From NCBI RefSeq assembly GCF_026240015.1, contig NZ_JAPIUX010000002.1:124001-188000 (forward strand): 64,000 bases of DNA, in the 5' to 3' direction. This document shows, piece after piece, positions 16,712 through 24,236 of the stretch (positions are counted from its first letter, which is position 1; every line of letters begins with the position of its first letter). A program made the position numbers and the translations under genes. The notes beneath the pieces are model-generated. The model was not told the origin of the DNA. It worked only from the letters and a program-made list of their open reading frames with translations, and ran no database searches. Source of the DNA: Acetobacter farinalis (GTDB lineage Bacteria; Pseudomonadota; Alphaproteobacteria; Acetobacterales; Acetobacteraceae).

Positions 16712-17404
16712 TTATTCCTGACTGTGTAATGCTTTTTGCAAAAGCGGCACAAATTCTGAAAGATGGCGGATGCGGACAAGATTGGGCCAGTCCGGCACCG
16801 GTTCCGGGCCTGGCCGCAGCAGGACACACATCATTCCGGCATCCACCGCGGCGCGGGCTCCGGTATTGCTGTCTTCCAGAACCACACAACAGGCAGGGTC
16901 AACCCCTTCCTGCTGTGCGGCGTGCAGATAGACATCCGGGCGCGGTTTGGGAATTCCCATATCACGCGCGGAATGAATGCGGTTTGTAAAATACTGAGTG
17001 AGATCCGTTGCCATGAATTTGGCATCCATTTCCTCCTCAGAGGAATTGGAGCCAACACGAACCGGCAAACCCAATTTTTTTACGCCTTCAAGCATGGCAT
17101 GGACACCCTCAATTGGTTCCACACCCAGCTTCATGGCGTCTACAAAACGCTTCTGAACCCGATCTGCCCAGTCAGAACCAAGAGATTTTCCGGTTTTCTG
17201 CTCAATATCTTTCTGGATTTCCGGAAGAGCCATGCCTGAAAATTCCTCTACGGAACGTTCATCAGGAATGGCAAGGCCGGCAGCGCGGGCTTCTTCCGCG
17301 CTGATCCGGCAACAGGTCTGTTCGCTGTCAACCAGAACACCATCACAGTCAAAAATGACAAGTTTCAGATGTCCGCTTGGAGAAAGCGCCAAAGCCTGTG
17401 TCAT
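16712..17404 (-). CDS. HAD-family hydrolase (phosphoglycolate phosphatase-like)
   Basis: A 230-residue haloacid dehalogenase-type phosphatase. Motif I is VIFDCDGVLVDSE with the nucleophile Asp19 and Asp21, motif II is the GSNSSEEEM region, and motif III-IV is KPRPDVYLHA followed by CVVLEDSNTGARAA. An alpha-helical cap lies between motifs I and II. Substrate is uncertain: related enzymes dephosphorylate phosphoglycolate or sugar phosphates. It overlaps hemE by 4 bases and precedes hemJ by 4, inside a heme operon. Confidence 0.9.
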   Translation of the reverse strand: MTQALALSPSGHLKLVIFDCDGVLVDSEQTCCRISAEEARAAGLAIPDERSVEEFSGMALPEIQKDIEQKTGKSLGSDWADRVQKRFVDAMKLGVEPIEGVHAMLEGVKKLGLPVRVGSNSSEEEMDAKFMATDLTQYFTNRIHSARDMGIPKPRPDVYLHAAQQEGVDPACCVVLEDSNTGARAAVDAGMMCVLLRPGPEPVPDWPNLVRIRHLSEFVPLLQKALHSQE

Positions 17405-18483
17405 GATCCTGTTTCTCTTACTGTCCTGACCAGATCCGCAACATGCTCAACAGGCGTTTGTGGCAGAACACCATGGCCAAGATTGAAAACATGAGCCCGG
17501 CCACGCCCGGCCTCCCGCACAGCCAGCGCTTCACGCCGCATGGCTTCTCCCCCGGCCAGAACCGCTATGGGGTCCAGATTGCCCTGAAGTGCGACATGCT
17601 CGGGCACCATGCTGCGTACCGTGGCAAAATCCGCTCCGGTGTCCAGCGCCAGAACGTCCACTCCGGTTTCCCGGGCATATTCCGCAACCATCACACCACC
17701 AAGGCGCGGAAAGCCAATAACCCGCACGGAAGGGTGCCGAGCCTTGATGGCCTGCACAATCTGCCGCGTGGGCGCAATGACATGCTTGCGGAATTCTGAA
17801 GGGGGCAACAGACCCGCCCAGGAATCAAACAGCATCACAGCTTCGGCGCCCGCTTCTATCTGCGCGCACAGATAGGTTGCCGTCTGTTCTGTCAGCAGCG
17901 CCATCAGCCTGTCAAAAAGAGCCGGTTCAGAAAAGGCCATGCTGCGGGTGATGGCAAACTCCCGGGAGCCACCACCTTCAACCATGTAGCACGCCACGGT
18001 GAAGGGAGAGCCGGTAAAGCCGAGCAGCGTTGTTGCGCCACCTTTTGCCACGCCGATATCGTCAGGCCCATCCAGAATGCTTCTGAGCCGGGACAGTGTT
18101 TCCAGAACTGGTGCTGTCACCTCGGCAATACGGGCGGGGTCAAGCTTTGCCAGATCCGCTTCACTGCGAATGGCTCCAAGGACTGGGCCTTCGCCTTCGG
18201 CAAATGTGAGGGATTGTCCCATAGCCCAAGGCAGAATGAGGATATCCGAGAACATGATTGCGCCGTCCATCCCGAAGCGACGGATGGGCTGCAATGTCAG
18301 CTCAGTCGCAATATCCGGTGTCATGCAGCGTGTCAGAAAATCTGCTTTGGCGCGCATGGCCCGGAATTCGGGAAGGAAACGACCAGCCTGCCGCATCAGC
18401 CACATTGGCGGCGGCCAGACGGCTTCACCGTTCAATGTTCTGAGCAGGCGTTTGGAGTGGGGAATGTCTGTGTTGCTCATCAT
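17401..18483 (-). CDS. hemE: Uroporphyrinogen decarboxylase
   Basis: HemE removes four carboxyl groups from uroporphyrinogen III to give coproporphyrinogen III. The 360-residue protein starts with the conserved PPMWLMRQAGRFLPEFR (substrate-binding arginines) and contains GFTGSPFTVACYMVEG and LFDSWAGLL. Length is typical. In Caulobacter and relatives hemE lies beside the chromosomal origin, and here it flanks the origin-like region on its left, transcribed away from it. Confidence 0.97.
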   Translation of the reverse strand: MMSNTDIPHSKRLLRTLNGEAVWPPPMWLMRQAGRFLPEFRAMRAKADFLTRCMTPDIATELTLQPIRRFGMDGAIMFSDILILPWAMGQSLTFAEGEGPVLGAIRSEADLAKLDPARIAEVTAPVLETLSRLRSILDGPDDIGVAKGGATTLLGFTGSPFTVACYMVEGGGSREFAITRSMAFSEPALFDRLMALLTEQTATYLCAQIEAGAEAVMLFDSWAGLLPPSEFRKHVIAPTRQIVQAIKARHPSVRVIGFPRLGGVMVAEYARETGVDVLALDTGADFATVRSMVPEHVALQGNLDPIAVLAGGEAMRREALAVREAGRGRAHVFNLGHGVLPQTPVEHVADLVRTVRETGS

Positions 18484-18867
18484 GGCCTGATGTCCTGCAC
18501 GTCTTTGTCCGACCTGTCCACGGTCCTAAAATATAAAATAAAAGAATAGAAATGGATTGAGAGGTTTAAGGGTACTGTGGATGACGGGGTACCCACCATT
18601 CCAAAAATGTACCCCATCTTTCCCACACTGTGTACAGATTACAGACCCTTGGAAAAACTGAGGTTTTCAGAGTTATCCAGAATGTACCCGAATGAGGCTG
18701 TGTACAACTCACCGGTTCATGAGTCTTGCAGGTTGTGCACAGTACTCGGTACGGACATGTCATGACCGCCGTACAATCCACATGTACCCCGGTACTCAGG
18801 ATAGTACTCACAGGCTCCTTATCGCTCAGTACCTGAAAGGGACTCGCTTTCGTGTCAGATTTAGTAC
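18484..18867. other. Probable chromosomal replication origin (oriC)
   Basis: A non-coding region of about 370 bp between divergent hemE and maf, the position of Cori in Caulobacter. An AT-rich tract at about 18527-18570 could be the unwinding element. DnaA-box-like 9-mers include TTATCCAGA at 18673 (one mismatch to TTATCCACA) and TGTGGATGA at 18576 (one mismatch on the other strand). Weaker ones are TTGTGCACA at 18733 and CAATCCACA at 18774. Fourteen GTAC tetramers start at 18572, 18589, 18609, 18632, 18684, 18702, 18742, 18749, 18771, 18784, 18792, 18804, 18829 and 18864, the last inside maf. Transcription leaves the region on both sides, and parAB with two parS sites lies 10-15 kb away. Origin function is inference from context. 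Confidence 0.8.
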
Positions 18868-19490
18868 TCAAGCCGACTCCAATACAGGACTCGCGCCATA
18901 AACTGGTTCTTGCGAGTGGTTCCGCCATTCGCCGCACCCTTCTTGAAAATGCGGGACTGACGGTTTCTGTCATCACGCCCACTGTTGAGGAAGACAGCTT
19001 CAAACATGCCGGACGGCAGGAAGGGGCTGCACCGGAAACGGTGGCCCTCCGTCTGGCAGAGGCAAAAGCGCTTTCCGTTTCCGCCATGTGTGAGGATGCC
19101 TTCGTTATTGGCGCGGACCAGATGCTGTCCTGTCATGGGGTCTGGTATGACAAGCCGGCTGATCTTGCGGCAGCTAGGCAGCAGCTTCTGGCGTTAAGAG
19201 GACAGGAGCATAGTCTGCATACCGCTGTTGTTATCTGCCGGAACGGCAGGGTTGTGTGGCGGCATCTCTCCCAGCCTGTGCTCACCATGCGCCTGTTTTC
19301 CGAAGCTTTTCTGGAGGCGTATCTGGCGGCGGAGGGGGAGGAATGCCTGTATTCCGTCGGGGCATACCGCATTGAAGGGCCGGGGCTGCATCTGTTTGCC
19401 CGGATGGAGGGGGATCAGACCGCCATTCTGGGCCTGCCGCTTTTACCGGTGCTGGAAGGGCTGAGAGAACTGGGGGTGCTCTTTTCCTGA
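18852..19490 (+). CDS. maf: Maf-like nucleotide pyrophosphatase
   Basis: A 212-residue Maf/Ham1-fold protein. The N-terminal signature LVLASGSAIRRTLLENAG is the Maf active-site motif (ASxSxxR), followed by VIGADQML with the catalytic Asp and a later SVGAYRIEG segment. Characterised Maf proteins hydrolyse non-canonical or canonical NTPs (dTTP, UTP, m7GTP). The start is a GTG with AAAGGGA upstream; its first codons contain the last GTAC of the origin cluster. In many alphaproteobacteria maf lies in an origin-adjacent set with aroE, coaE and dnaQ, which are not present here. Confidence 0.92.
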   Translation: MSDLVLKPTPIQDSRHKLVLASGSAIRRTLLENAGLTVSVITPTVEEDSFKHAGRQEGAAPETVALRLAEAKALSVSAMCEDAFVIGADQMLSCHGVWYDKPADLAAARQQLLALRGQEHSLHTAVVICRNGRVVWRHLSQPVLTMRLFSEAFLEAYLAAEGEECLYSVGAYRIEGPGLHLFARMEGDQTAILGLPLLPVLEGLRELGVLFS

Positions 19491-19574
19491 AAATAGGGGC
19501 TTGTCAGGGTTGGAAGCGTCTTGTATCAGGCGTTCACAAGCAGGCCACCCAGCGTGGTCTGACTGGAACAGTGT

Positions 19575-19650
19575 GGGGCCATAGCTCAGTTGGGAGAGCG
19601 CCTGAATGGCATTCAGGAGGTCGTCGGTTCGATCCCGATTGGCTCCACCA
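19575..19650 (+). tRNA. tRNA-Ala (anticodon GGC)
   Basis: A complete cloverleaf: acceptor GGGGCCA with TGGCTCC, containing the G3-U70 pair that marks alanine tRNAs, anticodon loop ATGGCAT giving anticodon GGC, T-arm GTCGG-TTCGATC-CCGAT, and an encoded CCA. It is 76 nt long. Directly downstream is a small region of decayed genes, as often seen beside tRNA genes used as integration sites. Confidence 0.97.
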
Positions 19651-19773
19651 GTTTCCAATCCTAATCCTTTGAAATGATTAGTTTTTTTAAGAGTTTTGGG
19701 TTTTAGGACCCCTCTTAATACCCCATACCCCCCCTCATGTAAGACCAAGATTAGTCTGCCATGCCAATCTTCC

Positions 19774-19968
19774 CTAGCTATTATCCTGAGCAGACTTAAA
19801 GGCCTGCGCCATTTCATGTGGATCGCTTGCATTCCTGTTGTTTAAGGTGCGGCTACTACTGCTCACAGAGGCTCTTTGACCAATGGCATCGACAGCGCGG
19901 AAAATGCTGTTGATATAATCGATCGTTTCCTGAGGGGTATGGGATTGCCAACTCTGTCCTAGAAACTA
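19774..19968 (-). pseudogene. Unidentified 3' gene fragment
   Basis: On the - strand a frame is open for about 64 codons to a TAG stop, but has no plausible start. The translation looks like real protein (HTPQETIDYINSIFRAVDAI). I do not recognise the family with confidence; the position just after a tRNA gene would suit the remains of an integrated element. Its upstream end runs into the XRE-like fragment on the opposite strand. Confidence 0.35.
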
Positions 19969-20036
19969 CAGGCGTTGAGTTCATTGAAGAGAATGGTGGT
20001 GGAATTGGAGTTAGGTTAAGGAGGGATTGCGCCTAA
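19956..20036 (+). pseudogene. Fragment of an XRE/phage-type regulator C-terminus
   Basis: Twenty-six codons ending in TAA encode a peptide containing TTGVEFIEENGGGIGVRLRR. This resembles the short C-terminal tail of small phage-type helix-turn-helix regulators (VEFIxENGGGxGVRLR). No start codon or helix-turn-helix remains upstream, so only the 3' end survives. Confidence 0.45.
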
Positions 20037-20126
20037 TTGGTGCATATATTGAAGCTAAGGGGCGGTCTGATACAAAGGCTTGGAATTGTTCCAGTCAATT
20101 TTAGCGGTTAGGTAGCCAAAAGCACG

Positions 20127-20145
20127 ACTTGACGCTACATCAAGT
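20127..20145. promoter_or_regulatory. Palindrome upstream of the toxin-antitoxin-like pair
   Basis: ACTTGA and TCAAGT form 6-bp inverted arms separated by 7 bases, 13 bases before the first possible start of the DUF4258 gene. The position suits an operator bound by the downstream helix-turn-helix protein; binding is inference. Confidence 0.35.
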
Positions 20146-20157
20146 TCTGAATACCCT

Positions 20158-20469
20158 ATGACCAGAGACGAGGTAAGCGTGCCGTACGATTCTGAACGAT
20201 GCAGCTTGCAGGGAGCCCTGCAGCAAGGAGCCAGAATTGTATGGACAACCCATGCGAATACACGCTCGAAAGAGCGCCGTATTACTAAGCTGATAGCGGA
20301 GCGTGTGCTTCGCCGAGGGTATGTTGATGATGTCGAGACGTCTCCGGATGGACGGGAGAAATGGCGCGTTGTCGGAAGCGATAATGATGGTCGCCGAATT
20401 GGTATAGTCGTTTCTCTGCATGGTGACGTCTGCATTATCTACGTGGTCACAGTTATAGACCTCGGCTGA
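20158..20469 (+). CDS. DUF4258 protein, probable toxin of a type II pair
   Basis: A 103-residue protein. After about 25 variable residues comes the DUF4258 core: IVWTTHANTRSKERRIT, with the typical conserved His, then GREKWRVVG and IGIVVSLHGDVCIIYVVTVI. DUF4258 proteins are small and are often found next to helix-turn-helix antitoxins; a RelE/MqsR-like RNase role has been suggested for such proteins but is not shown here. The ATG has a weak ribosome site; a GTG at 20179 has GAGG just upstream and may be the true start. The antitoxin-like gene begins 11 bases after its stop, so they form an operon. Confidence 0.72.
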   Translation: MTRDEVSVPYDSERCSLQGALQQGARIVWTTHANTRSKERRITKLIAERVLRRGYVDDVETSPDGREKWRVVGSDNDGRRIGIVVSLHGDVCIIYVVTVIDLG

Positions 20470-20480
20470 AAGGAAAAAGC

Positions 20481-20999
20481 ATGTTCAGAACACTGCCCTC
20501 TTATGAGGAAGACGGCCTCGGCCTGCCTTATGCGGTGACGCTGGTTGACGCCGCAGAAGAAGAGGTTGATGACACAACCGGTGAAGTAATCGGGATATCC
20601 GTGCCGGACATGGAAGGACTGGCCGCGGCTGTAGCTATGGCCCGAGTGTTGATCCCTGTTGGCTTGTTGCCACAGGAGGTACGCTTCCTGCGAGATGTTT
20701 TGGATATGCGCTCCGCTGAGATGGCTAAAGCGCTTAGCATGGATGCATCCACCTATTCTCGTTGGGAAAATGGCAAGCAGACAGTGGGGCAGTGGGCTGA
20801 TAAGCAGATGCGTCTTGTAGTTGTAACTGTCTTGCAGGGTCGTTTCCCGCATTTCAGCGTAGATCCTAAAACGGTTGTTTCTCTAATGCCTGTTGAGGCC
20901 CATATCGGGCAACCGTACCCCCGTATTCGGATGATCCGGCGGCCAGCATCCGTGGAAGTAACGAAAATAGATGAATGGGATACACTTTTAGCGGCATAA
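20481..20999 (+). CDS. HTH (XRE/MqsA-like) protein, probable antitoxin
   Basis: A 172-residue protein with an acidic, variable N-terminal third and a helix-turn-helix at about residues 65-105 (EVRFLRDVLDMRSAEMAKAL followed by STYSRWENGKQ). This domain resembles the DNA-binding half of MqsA-type antitoxins. There are no cysteines, so the zinc-binding N-terminal domain of true MqsA is absent. AAAGGAAAAAGC precedes the ATG. Placed directly after the DUF4258 gene, it probably neutralises that protein and represses the operon; both roles are inferred from arrangement. Confidence 0.72.
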   Translation: MFRTLPSYEEDGLGLPYAVTLVDAAEEEVDDTTGEVIGISVPDMEGLAAAVAMARVLIPVGLLPQEVRFLRDVLDMRSAEMAKALSMDASTYSRWENGKQTVGQWADKQMRLVVVTVLQGRFPHFSVDPKTVVSLMPVEAHIGQPYPRIRMIRRPASVEVTKIDEWDTLLAA

Positions 21000-21050
21000 G
21001 GGTTGTTTCATTTCCGGCTCCATCGTGAAGCGGGTTCCGGTGGACTATGC

Positions 21051-21146
21051 TTATAATTCGCGTTCGAGCTTGGCCATCTCCCGTCGCTGTCTGGGTATCA
21101 TAGCGGACCGATGCTTACCCTGTGTCATCTCTTTCACGTAGCGCAT
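21051..21146 (-). CDS. Possible 31-residue basic small protein
   Basis: A short frame with TGAGG 6 bases before its ATG encodes a strongly basic peptide (VKEMTQGKHRSAMIPRQRRE). The composition looks protein-like, but no family is recognised, and an in-frame extension upstream is possible. It is the only candidate in the 320 bases between the antitoxin-like gene and the next gene. Confidence 0.25.
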   Translation of the reverse strand: MRYVKEMTQGKHRSAMIPRQRREMAKLEREL

Positions 21147-21323
21147 GGCGACCTCAGAGCTGACAGAAATCTGTGGCTTCTGATGAGTTATTTCCCATTT
21201 TTGATACTTTTGCGGTAAACAGGGCACTCTTGATCCTGTTTTCGCCGGAAACACAGGCGTAACACCTGCCGGAGCGGTTTGTTCAGTCAGGGGACAGGGT
21301 AACCATATCATCAGGATGGGACC

Positions 21324-21527
21324 ATGGCAGACAATAACTGGACAGAAGAAGGCCCGGACGACGCAGAAGCAGATGCCCAGGCAGACAAGATTTTTCAGGA
21401 AACCGGAATACCCGAACCAGTAGAGCCCAAAAGCAGCTTTCTGGTGAGTGTTGTTCTGCCCGTAATGCTGGCTGGTGCCTTGCTGATTGCGGCTTTCTGG
21501 ATGTTTGCAGACTCTCTCGGACTATAA
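21324..21527 (+). CDS. Small single-pass membrane protein
   Basis: A 67-residue protein with an acidic N-terminal half (TEEGPDDAEADAQADKIFQE) and one C-terminal membrane segment (SVVLPVMLAGALLIAAFWMF). AGGATGGGACC precedes the ATG. The MFS transporter gene starts 6 bases downstream, so the two are likely cotranscribed and the small protein may be an accessory to the transporter. No known family was recognised. Confidence 0.6.
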   Translation: MADNNWTEEGPDDAEADAQADKIFQETGIPEPVEPKSSFLVSVVLPVMLAGALLIAAFWMFADSLGL

Positions 21528-21533
21528 AAACGT

Positions 21534-22775
21534 ATGTCCCGCTTCTCTCCCGCTCCCTTTACACCGGGGAGCGGCTTTACCCCCTGGCTGATTATTCTGC
21601 TGGGCCTGGTAACGGCCATCGGGCCTGTTGCAACAGATATGTATCTTCCGGCCTTTCCGGAACTGGAGCGGGATCTTGGGGGTGGGAAAGGCTCAGCCCA
21701 GTTCACGCTGGCCGCCTGGTTTCTTGGGCTGGCGCTGGGGCAGTTTTCCCAAGGGCCTTTGTCTGACCGCTTTGGGCGGCGGGTACCCCTTATGCTGGGG
21801 CTTCTGGTGTTTGGCGTGGCTTCAGCCGGCTGTGCCGTTGTGCAGGATTTTCACCTGTTTTGTCTGTGTCGTTTTATTGCGGCTGTGGGCGGTTCCGCCA
21901 GCGCCGTAATTCCGCGCGCCATTGTGCGGGATGTGGCAACAGGCAAAAAAGGCGCGAAGCTGATGTCTCAGCTGACACTGGTTTTTGGTGTCATGCCTGT
22001 TCTGGCTCCTAGCCTCGGCAGTCTGGTTCTGCAGTTTGGAAGCTGGCGGTGGATTTTCTGGATTGGCACAGTCTATGCGCTGGCGGCCATTCTGGGGCTG
22101 CTGTGCTTCATGCCGGACACCCTGCAGCCTGAACGGCGCATTGCTCTTTCGCCTGGCAGGATTCTGGCGCGGTATTTCATGATCAGTAAGGAACCGGTTT
22201 TTATCGCAAATGCGCTGATAGCCACGTTCTCAACCTTCGTGATGTTTGCCTATCTGGGGAGTGCTCCGGTTCTGTTTGAGCAGGTTCTGCATTTTACACC
22301 CGGGCAGTTTGGTGTGTTCTTCGGGGTGAATGCCGCAGCCTTTATTCTGGGAACGCAGATTAACGGCAGGCTGGTGCATCGGGTTGCCATGCCGGTTCTT
22401 CTGGAAAGTGCCCTGCTGTGGGCCCTGCTGGCCGGAGCGCTGTTTACTGTGCTGGCTCTTGCCGGGATTGCGGGGGAGCATCATGCCCTGCTGACCTGCG
22501 TCCTGATTGCCAGCATTACCGGCTCACTGGGCTTTATCGGGCCGAACGCAACGGTGATGTCTTTCTATCATCATGGCCAGCATGCAGGCAGTGCGTCGGC
22601 TCTGCTGGGAACCATGCAGTTCGGAATTGGTTCACTCAGTAGTGTTCTGGTGGGTATTCTGCCGGGTGGCGGCGCAGGACCAACCGCCATTGCCATGATG
22701 GTGGGTATTCTCGGAATGGCGGGTGCTGACCTCATGCGGCGGCGTGCCCCGGAAATTGGCGCGGAAGAGGATTAA
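21534..22775 (+). CDS. Bcr/CflA-type multidrug efflux MFS transporter
   Basis: A 413-residue inner-membrane protein with about twelve hydrophobic segments. The first segment carries the subfamily signature ATDMYLPAFPELERDL, and the next loop has the MFS motif GPLSDRFGRR. The RFIAAVGGSASAVIPRAIVRD segment is also typical of Bcr/CflA proton antiporters, which export drugs such as bicyclomycin or chloramphenicol and also amino acids. The real substrate is unknown. The small membrane protein gene lies immediately upstream. Confidence 0.9.
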   Translation: MSRFSPAPFTPGSGFTPWLIILLGLVTAIGPVATDMYLPAFPELERDLGGGKGSAQFTLAAWFLGLALGQFSQGPLSDRFGRRVPLMLGLLVFGVASAGCAVVQDFHLFCLCRFIAAVGGSASAVIPRAIVRDVATGKKGAKLMSQLTLVFGVMPVLAPSLGSLVLQFGSWRWIFWIGTVYALAAILGLLCFMPDTLQPERRIALSPGRILARYFMISKEPVFIANALIATFSTFVMFAYLGSAPVLFEQVLHFTPGQFGVFFGVNAAAFILGTQINGRLVHRVAMPVLLESALLWALLAGALFTVLALAGIAGEHHALLTCVLIASITGSLGFIGPNATVMSFYHHGQHAGSASALLGTMQFGIGSLSSVLVGILPGGGAGPTAIAMMVGILGMAGADLMRRRAPEIGAEED

Positions 22776-22802
22776 GCACCGTCTGACAGAAAAGGACGGA
22801 TT

Positions 22803-24230
22803 ATGATCAGGCGTGTTGAAAAAAAGCGGGCAAGAGGGTTTTCACGGGTGCTTCTGGCCGGAGGTGCCCTGCTGGGTCTGTCTGGAGGCCAGATGGCGTA
22901 TGCCCACCCCTCTTCCCCAGCCCCCGCCGTTCTGCTGGAGCATGTGCGCCTGTTTGATGGCACGGGAGCTCCGGAACAGGACGATATGGCCGTTCTGGTG
23001 CAGGGCCCACGGATTGTGGCTGTTGGGCAGAGTGGTCATCTGACAGTGCCGGAGGGGGCGAAGCGGATTGATCTGACTGGCAAGACGCTTATTCCCGGTC
23101 TGATTACCGACCATAGTCATGTTGGCGTTGTGTCCGGCACCTCCGTGGGGGCCGAGAATTTTACGGTGCCCGTCATTCGGGATGCGCTGGAGCAGTATGA
23201 GCGGTATGGCGTCACGACGGTAACGGCGCTGGGCCTGACAAAATCTCCCCTGTTTGATGATCTCCGGCAGGCCCAGCATGCGGACGGGTCTTTGGGTGCG
23301 GATCTGTTCGGTGTTGATCAGGGGATTGGTGTGCAGGGTGGCATGCCGCCGGAAGGAATGGTCAAAGTCGGGAAAGACCAGATTTTCCGCCCTGCAAGCG
23401 TGCAGGACGCGCGGCAGGCGGTGCAGACGATGGTGCGCGAACACACCGATCTTGTGAAACTCTGGGTGGATGATTTCCGCAATGGCGTGGCTACCCAGAA
23501 GCCGCTGCCGGTCATGAAGCCCGAAATCTGGCAGGCGGTGATTACGGAAGCGCATGCTCATCATGTGCGCGTTGCCGTGCATATTCATGATCTTGATTAC
23601 GGTAAACAGCTTGTAGCGGCGGGAGTCGACATTATTGCGCATGGTGTGCGGGATAGGCCGGTTGATACGGCTTTCATCACCGCGATGAAGGAGAAGGGGG
23701 TCTGGTATATCCCGACACTCAGTCTGGATGAGGCAACCACCCTGTTTGCTGAACATCCGGAAATTCTGAAGGACCCGGTGCTGAAAGCCGGACTGAATGC
23801 GGACCTTCAGAAACAGATTTCCGACCCGGCATGGCGGCAGAAAACAGCGTCTTCCCCTCTGGCTAAAGCCTCTCACGCGGCTGTGGTCATGAATCAGAAA
23901 AATCTGCTGACGCTTTACAAGGCTGGTGTGAAAATCGGGTTTGGCACGGATTCCGGTGCGGCTCCGGTGCGCATTCCCGGCTTTGCGGAGCACAGGGAGC
24001 TTCGCCTTCTGGTGGACGCCGGGTTGACCCCGCTTCAGGCGCTCACACTCGCCACCAGTCAGGCGGCAGCCCTTCTGAATCTTTCAGACCGCGGGGTGAT
24101 TGCGCCCGGGAAACGGGCTGATTTTGTCGTGCTGGAAGTCGACCCGGCTGAAAATATCGCGGCAGTCGACCAGATTGCCGCCGTATGGCGCGGCGGCGTG
24201 CGGGTGGCGGTGCCACTGGTGCCGCGCTAA
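22803..24230 (+). CDS. Exported amidohydrolase-family protein
   Basis: A 475-residue metal-dependent hydrolase of the imidazolonepropionase-like amidohydrolase group. A signal peptide is seen (VLLAGGALLGLSGGQMAYA). Metal-binding motifs include TDHSHVG (HxH form), VHIHDLDYG, IIAHGVRD and the late FGTDSGA, ending in PGKRADFVVLEVDP, which is the usual C-terminal strand of the family. It should act in the periplasm on cyclic amides, prolidase-type dipeptides or related compounds, but the substrate is unknown. It follows the efflux gene by 27 bases. Confidence 0.87.
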   Translation: MIRRVEKKRARGFSRVLLAGGALLGLSGGQMAYAHPSSPAPAVLLEHVRLFDGTGAPEQDDMAVLVQGPRIVAVGQSGHLTVPEGAKRIDLTGKTLIPGLITDHSHVGVVSGTSVGAENFTVPVIRDALEQYERYGVTTVTALGLTKSPLFDDLRQAQHADGSLGADLFGVDQGIGVQGGMPPEGMVKVGKDQIFRPASVQDARQAVQTMVREHTDLVKLWVDDFRNGVATQKPLPVMKPEIWQAVITEAHAHHVRVAVHIHDLDYGKQLVAAGVDIIAHGVRDRPVDTAFITAMKEKGVWYIPTLSLDEATTLFAEHPEILKDPVLKAGLNADLQKQISDPAWRQKTASSPLAKASHAAVVMNQKNLLTLYKAGVKIGFGTDSGAAPVRIPGFAEHRELRLLVDAGLTPLQALTLATSQAAALLNLSDRGVIAPGKRADFVVLEVDPAENIAAVDQIAAVWRGGVRVAVPLVPR

Positions 24231-24236
24231 TTCCGG

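Noticed and set aside
18540..18870. CRISPR-like array in the repeat-rich hemE-maf gap
   Set aside because: The repeated unit is only 4-7 bases (GTAC forms) with irregular spacing; there is no repeat of 20 or more bases and no cas gene.
20439..20852. - strand open frame opposite the antitoxin-like gene
   Set aside because: The + strand has a helix-turn-helix domain and operon structure; the antisense peptide shows no motif.
19575..21320. Attachment-site duplication of the tRNA-Ala 3' end
   Set aside because: I searched downstream for a second copy of the tRNA 3' end (GATTGGCTCCACCA) and saw only a 7-base partial match near 21018, so no integrated element can be bounded this way.
22842..23993. 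Long - strand open frame opposite the amidohydrolase gene
   Set aside because: No recognisable domain, and the + strand has a signal peptide and metal-binding motifs in order.
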